DNA from: Lichtheimia corymbifera B2541
Lineage: Eukaryota; Mucoromycota; Mucoromycetes; Mucorales; Lichtheimiaceae
NCBI GenBank assembly: GCA_000697475.1
Contig: JNEU01001159.1
Location: forward strand, 1 to 62,516
Direction: 5' to 3'
Length of the DNA: 62,516 nucleotides
Shown here: in pieces, positions 57,502 to 62,516 of the stretch
Layout: every line of letters begins with the position of its first letter
Numbering within the stretch: the first letter of the stretch is position 1
Notes under the pieces: generated by a model
What the model saw: only the letters and a program-made list of their open reading frames with translations
Told to the model about the DNA's origin: nothing
Databases searched by the model: none
Program-made: the position numbers and the translations under genes

Positions 57502-57945
57502 CAATGAACAAACACCACTTTTCATGTAGTATCATGGTAATATCATATGTAAAACATAAAGGTACCTGTATCTATAAACTTTACAATGAAACGTGGGGTC
57601 TTCAATCGAACAAAGTTGCTCGACTGGGTCAAGCGCACCTTGGGTGCAAGTTTCACGATCGTCGTCACCAATCTCACATTCACCCAATGTCACCACCAGC
57701 CTCGTCGAAAAAAAATTCGAGGTCGACCAGATCCACTTTGGCTGGTGGTGACATTGGGTGAATCTGAGAATGGCCTCGACGATCGTGAAACTTGTACACA
57801 AGGTGCGCTACGCCCAGCCGAGCAATATTGTTCGATTGTAAACCCCATGTTTCATTGTAGAATTTTTAGTTATGGGCATCTTTGTGTTTTACATATGCTG
57901 TAAGCGTGATGCTATATGACAAGTGGTGTTTGTTCATTTTGAAGT
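57502..57945. repeat. Foldback repeat copy D
   Basis: Best-preserved palindrome: CAATGAACAAACACCACTT at the left end and the near complement at about 57925-57940. The centre A-run plus AGGTCGACC lies at 57710-57727. The next monomer begins 517 bp downstream. Confidence 0.88.
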
Positions 57946-58018
57946 AGCTCGACCCTGATAGAGCGGAAGATACGTAGGGGAGTGCTTGTGCAATACAGCT
58001 CATTTGCATGATACTTCG

Positions 58019-58280
58019 CAATGAACAAACATCACTTGTCATATAGCATCATGCTTTTCAGCATATGCAAAAACGAGAAAGTGCATTTCTCTCAAAACTT
58101 TACAATGAAACATAGGCTCTTTCATAGAACAATATTGCTCGTCGTGGTTGAGCGCACCTCGTCAATCATGTTTCATGATCAAGCTTGCCAATCCTAGATG
58201 CAGGCACATTTACGTTTTTGCGTATGCTGTAAGCGTGATGCTATATGGATAGTGGTGTTTGTTCATTGGGAAGTATCATG
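58019..58280. repeat. Foldback repeat copy E, centre deleted
   Basis: Left outer arm and right outer arm are both present but the inner ~170 bp (the CACCCAATGTCACCACC palindrome core) is missing, leaving a short hairpin-like unit. Confidence 0.75.
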
Positions 58281-58345
58281 CAAATGAGCTGTGTTGCACA
58301 AAGAAGTCCGTCTGCATCTTCGGCTCTATCGGGGTCTACCTAGTT
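58281..58345 (-). repeat. Foldback-array spacer, reversed orientation
   Basis: Reads as the reverse complement of the spacer at 2567-2636 (CATCTTCGGCTCTATCGGGG). Spacers at 57427-57501 and 57946-58018 are forward. Confidence 0.8.
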
Positions 58346-59077
58346 GACAATGAACAAAGACCACTTGTCATATAGCATCACACTTACAGCATAGTAAAAA
58401 CATAAAGGTGCCTGTATCTCCAAATCTCCATAATGATGTGTAGAGCCTTTATGAGAACGATGTTGATCAGCATGACCGAGAGCACCTCCTAACTAAGTTT
58501 CGACGTCGACATGGGCAATATCGGCGCGCACGGCCGCACACCCTTTTTATGTTTCCATCCCTTCGTCGTCTCTCCTATATACAAGGTTTTCATAATGAAC
58601 TCTGGGGACTTTATGGGAACGAAATTGCTCGGTGTGGTCGAAAGGGTATTGTGTGAAAGTTTCATATTCGAGGTAGCCAATCTCGAGGAGAAGGAGCGTC
58701 TACCCTACTTTTCCCCTACACTTGGGCTGGCCGGCATTCAAAATGTACATAATGAACCATGCGGTTTTTAAATGAATGGAGTTGATCAGCATGTGCGAGA
58801 GTAGCTTCTGACCAAGTTCCAAGTGCGAGATGGGGGATCCAAAGAAACTACATACTAATTGACTTTTTCATAAATCCGGCGCTTTCCCAATTTCCCTCCG
58901 TTATAGTCAAACCCACATTATGCTCTCCCTTTCAAAATCTTTGAATGAAGTATGGGTTCTTTATTATTACAAAGTTGATCAGAATGTCCTAGAGCATCTT
59001 ATGTGAAAGTTTCAGGTTTGAGAGAGGCAATCAAGGTCGTGGAGTAATTTATAGAGTGCATGACAATGGACCTGACC
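58346..59077. repeat. Foldback array, diverged copies
   Basis: Starts with a recognisable left arm (GACAATGAACAAAGACCACTT) and decays into older monomers with the AACGAAATTGCTCG...GTGAAAGTTTCA pattern. No gene. Confidence 0.6.
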
Positions 59078-60190
59078 TATTTAATTTCCACTTCTTCCAC
59101 TCTCGTCTCCTTGCCACTTCCTCCTCCCATTCTCAACTGTTGCCCCCATCCAAGTACAACTACAATCTGCGAACGATTGTCTTGCTTCCAATCCACCATG
59201 TCAATGCTACGAATACCTTGATCCGATTGTCTTGCGCTGAATGGCAAGCTCATGGCGTGTGCACCCCACTTCAACACACGCCTTTCTTGAAAGCACACAC
59301 TGTCTTGCACACTCCAATGCCGCAATCAAATGAAACAGCATTCATTCCAGCAGTTACTATTAGCAATGACTTTATTGTCTCAAGCAGCGTTCACAATTTT
59401 GTCACTCTTCTACTACTACAACACGCTCCTCTGTCACAACCATCCCGTAACAGCAGCTGCCATTAGCAAGGTCTCCAGTGTCTCAAGTTACTTGCGGCCT
59501 CTTCACGTGGACAGCTGATAGCCATTGTATAAAAGCAGCTTTGTTTACGTGTGGCAACTTGCAATGATGCATACGACTTCTAATGGATGGTCCCATATCA
59601 GCTATCAAGTATCCCGCAATACAAGCACTCTTCGCCTTGTTGAGCTGCACTGAAAATGATCAAGAAAGAGAGAGACCAACACTCGGATGGAGAAGGAAGC
59701 ATATCAGCAGCGATCATAGAGGCTCTTTCTTATTGAATTCGCAACGGTTATGGATGAATGGATGGATGCAATCAAGTGTAGTAATGTGGAATCCTGGAAT
59801 GTTGCTTTGGCTACTTGGCTCGTCGTCAGCAGTAACGAACATGTGGATACGGCTGCGGATGATGATGGATTGGATGGCGTGGAAATGAGGGCTTATATCT
59901 TTGACAAGAGAGGATTTACCACCGTGATATTGCAACATTCAAGTCAATGCATGCAACAGCTACTTTTGCAATCATGGATGAAGATGCTATGACGGCAGCA
60001 ACCAAGAATACAATGACACAACGACACCTGCTGATTCTTTGTGATACACTGGTTGGCATCTGGAAGAAAAGGAAGGATAGAAATTTTAAGGCCGGAATGG
60101 AAGATTGGATTATACCCACATCATTGTATCGAGACGCCCCTGTTCCTTCTGTCATATTACATTCATTAAAGCTTCATTGTTCATTTGCTG
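59078..60190 (+). repeat. Dispersed ~1-kb repeat, copy 3 (inverted)
   Basis: Reverse complement of 3440-4507. Landmarks: CAACTGTTGCCCC near 59136, CATGGCGTGTGCACC near 59252, GCCATTGTATAAAAGC near 59521 and GATCAAGAAAGAGAGAGACC near 59658. Short coding-like stretches (for example 59750-59992) are interrupted and unidentified. Confidence 0.65.
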
Positions 60191-60629
60191 ATTAGACGAT
60201 GAGTAGTGCCAATAACTGATTGTATACATGTTTGAATATACGCTTGTATTTTCAATGTTAATAAACCCATAGTAATAGTACCCAACAACCCTGCTGCTTG
60301 TTACGGAAGAGCTTGATCCATTGTAAGTTTAAATCATTACGGCTAAGAAGGATGTTAATGCTTATCTATGACAACGGCCCTATCAGCATGATCCGCCTTG
60401 TATGCATAACCTTATATAAGAACGAACTCTAGAGGCAAACAATACCATTACCGCTCATAGTCTTGGATGCACTGATCATTTATGCTTGTTTACTACACCG
60501 TCATAGACGTTACTATTTAGGAATTGTCTATTATGCGCTCTCCACCAATAAGAACCCTTCAAACCTTGCCCCTATCAGTTTTATTACACGAGTCCCTGTG
60601 CATCTTTTGTACTATCAGGGTCAAGCTAT
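60191..60629. other. Unique stretch and reversed array flank
   Basis: 60191-60530 shows no gene. 60535-60625 is the reverse complement of the flank that follows foldback copy B (shared CTCTCCACCAATA and CCTGATAG landmarks at 3176-3195 and 60540-60560). Confidence 0.45.
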
Positions 60630-61050
60630 TTAGCAATGAACAAAGACCACTCGCCATACAGCATGCATAAAGAAATCATAAATACAGTCATATCTCAAAA
60701 CTTTACAATCAAACGTGGATTCTTTCATACAACAAAGTTGCTCGTCGGGGCCGAAAGTATCTTGTGTAGAAGTTTCACGATCGTGGTTGCCAATCCCTGA
60801 TTTCGCAATGTCAACCAGCCAAGTGGATCCGGCGGTCGACCTCCTGGATTTTTTTTCGACGAAAAACAATGCGGAAACTGGGATCGGCGAGCTGATCGTG
60901 GAACTTGCACACAAGGTGCGCTCGACCCGGCCGAACAATGTTGTTCTATGAAAGACCCCACGTTTCATTGTAACGTTTAGAGATACAGGCATCTTTATGT
61001 TTTACATATGTAAGCGTGGTGCTAATAATAAGAGGTGACTTTGTTAATTG
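60630..61050. repeat. Foldback repeat copy G
   Basis: CAATGAACAAAGACCACTC at the left end, centre with GTCGACC and an ATTTTTTTTCGACG loop at 60835-60865, right arm to about 61050. More diverged than copy D. Confidence 0.8.
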
Positions 61051-62474
61051 TCAAGTACCTTGAGCCTGATAGAGTCAAAGATGCACAGGGGCGTGTTTAG
61101 GTAGCACATCTGTTTGGGGTGAACAGAAAGGGCGAATACATGATAGTTAATGGACGATTCAATAACGGTCATGCACCTTTTTTCCCTTCCCAGCTTTTGT
61201 CCAATCCACTTGATGGGAACGATGCACCTGCTCCAGGCTGGGTTAAAAAGCAGTGTCAAGTGCTGCTGGTGTGTATTTCTATGCCAACAATGAAGCCCAT
61301 GGCGACGGGGAGGCGCGTTGCCGCGAATATTCAAACGCCGCTTGAAATTAATAAAAAGCACCCAGAGAATCCGCAGCTGCGCTTTTTCTTTTCTTTTTCT
61401 TTGTCTTCACAGGCTCACTGTCCCCTGTTGTAGATATATTGGTACCCGCCGCTTACGTTTGCCTTTGTGAGTATCTTCAACGTTAATAGCTGGGAAGCTA
61501 GCGGATGATTTTCCTCTGGGTGGTTTTCTGGGGAATCACTCGCAAACATAAGTGAGGCCAACTCCACCTGGTTGTTATAGTGGCCCCCCACTTGCGATCA
61601 CCTCGTTTGACACATGTTGAAGGTGCCCCGTGTGAAGAGGAAGAGATGGATATGTGGCGGTCTTCACGCGGTCATCTCTGTGAGTACTTGGGTCTTTGGC
61701 TCAAGGAAACTAACAGCCACATGCTAGCTAGTTTAGTTTTATTATAATAAAAAGATATTGTTTTACTATAACTTGTCTACTTTTCCTATGTACATATACA
61801 AAAAGTGTCTATGGTGATTGCGTTGTTGGACGATTGGGGGTCTGATCGTGAGTTGTGTACGTTGATCGATCAGTAGAAAGCGTTTGAAATGGCGTATCCT
61901 GCAAGATCAAGCCCTGGTAAAGAGGTGTAAGCTAAAGCAGATAGTAGCTTTTAAAGATCTAGAAGTCTAGCTCGAGCAATAAAAGAGTGTAATGTTCAAA
62001 CATACAAGCTGCGTTGCCATGGAGATCGAGTCGTGTTCGTATTGCGCGTCGTGTTGTTGTTGCTTCTGGAATCAGAAAGGAATCAAGAACGTTTGTCATT
62101 GGTCTTAGAAACTCCTTTGTTGGCTTCTTGTCTTTGGATCGTGAGCCTTATGGCCTTATGGTTTGTAATTTGGGTTGCCTTGCAACGCGTCGTTTTCGTT
62201 CGCGATAGTATGCAAACGACCACGTACGTGTGCCTATGGATATCACGCATATTCCTGTGAACACAGCAAACATACCATTAGTTATTGCCTGAAACAATAA
62301 AACGACCCCAATTGTCATCTCAACATGCAAACACTGATGATAGCTATTGATCCACCACTCACAGCTAACTCTGCATCTACTTGCACAACATGATCCGTGC
62401 ATCAGTTGGCTGGTTTCCTCGATCCAGCACCATCATTCACCATAATGTATTGTGTCCAAGTTGCTATGATCGTT
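61051..62474. other. Repeat flank and unassigned region
   Basis: 61057-61110 is a forward spacer; 61190-61280 matches the block at 55466-55600 in inverted orientation. From 61440 to 62474 I see no gene: small open frames (62014-62260, and 62148-62402 on the minus strand) have no motif. Confidence 0.4.
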
Positions 62475-62516
62475 TCCATATGTTTTAAGCGAGATGCTAT
62501 AAGGAATGTGGTCTTT
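62475..62516. repeat. Foldback right-arm end, cut by the window
   Basis: The last bases (TTTAAGCGAGATGCTATAAG, then GTGGTCTTT) match the right outer arm of the foldback family, so another copy begins or ends here. Confidence 0.6.

Noticed and set aside
55719..58345. Foldback units as terminal-inverted-repeat DNA transposons with transposase
   Set aside because: No transposase frame occurs in any unit. The only frame in the region lies in an insertion with its own TSD.
61440..62402. Small frames near the right edge as genes
   Set aside because: No motif, no plausible splice partners, both strands open only briefly.

Overview
This window is nuclear DNA of a filamentous fungus. Many short introns (about 50-80 bp), highly conserved eukaryotic genes and the repertoire (NDR/Orb6 kinase, Ssk1-type response regulator, dynactin p62, Vac14) point to an early-diverging fungus, most likely Mucoromycota/Mucorales. 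That placement is an inference from gene style; no rRNA marker is present. Gene models below were built by joining exons by eye at donor/acceptor sites that keep the frame and the family alignment. All fourteen spliced models close to a whole number of codons.

Layout. 1-4900 is repeat-rich: a degenerate recombinase-like coding trace, a 404-bp tandem repeat, two copies of a long foldback repeat and a 1-kb dispersed repeat. 4909-51931 is a gene-dense core of 18 confident genes: mitochondrial-type ATP-dependent DNA ligase (+), ELO fatty-acid elongase (+), POF1/NMNAT-like nucleotidyltransferase (-), kelch/transmembrane protein (-), myristoylation-signal RING-H2 protein (-), an unknown serine-rich protein (-), an Ssk1/Mcs4-type response regulator fused to a membrane pseudo-histidine-kinase (-), MTH1-like Nudix hydrolase (-), NDR/Orb6 kinase (+), multi-KH RNA-binding protein (+), an orphan seven-helix membrane protein (-), adenosine kinase (+), PX-PB1 protein (-), dynactin p62 (+), prefoldin 2 (-), VAC14 (-), mitochondrial ATPase inhibitor (+) and an Hcs1/IGHMBP2-type helicase (+). 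51932-62516 is again repeat-rich: a dimeric minisatellite, second and third copies of the 1-kb repeat, and an array of about 0.52-kb foldback monomers carrying a retrotransposon insertion.

The core genes are mostly unlinked housekeeping functions. Several concern polarity, stress signalling or membrane identity (Orb6, Ssk1-like, PX-PB1, Vac14, dynactin), but nothing shows that they form one cluster. VAC14 and the ATPase inhibitor share a 173-bp divergent promoter. Elongase/POF1, KH/7TM and dynactin/prefoldin are tail-to-tail pairs.

The most interesting signals are: (1) a 1,249-bp insertion with one LINE-ORF1-like reading frame, flanked by a 14-bp target-site duplication and with an empty-site paralogue about 0.5 kb away, i.e. 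a HAL1-like ORF1-only retroelement; (2) six GC-AG introns among 71 deduced introns, all with the same six-base donor GCAAGT; (3) an array of long palindromes whose spacers occur in both orientations; (4) the Ssk1-type regulator with a degenerate membrane kinase module.
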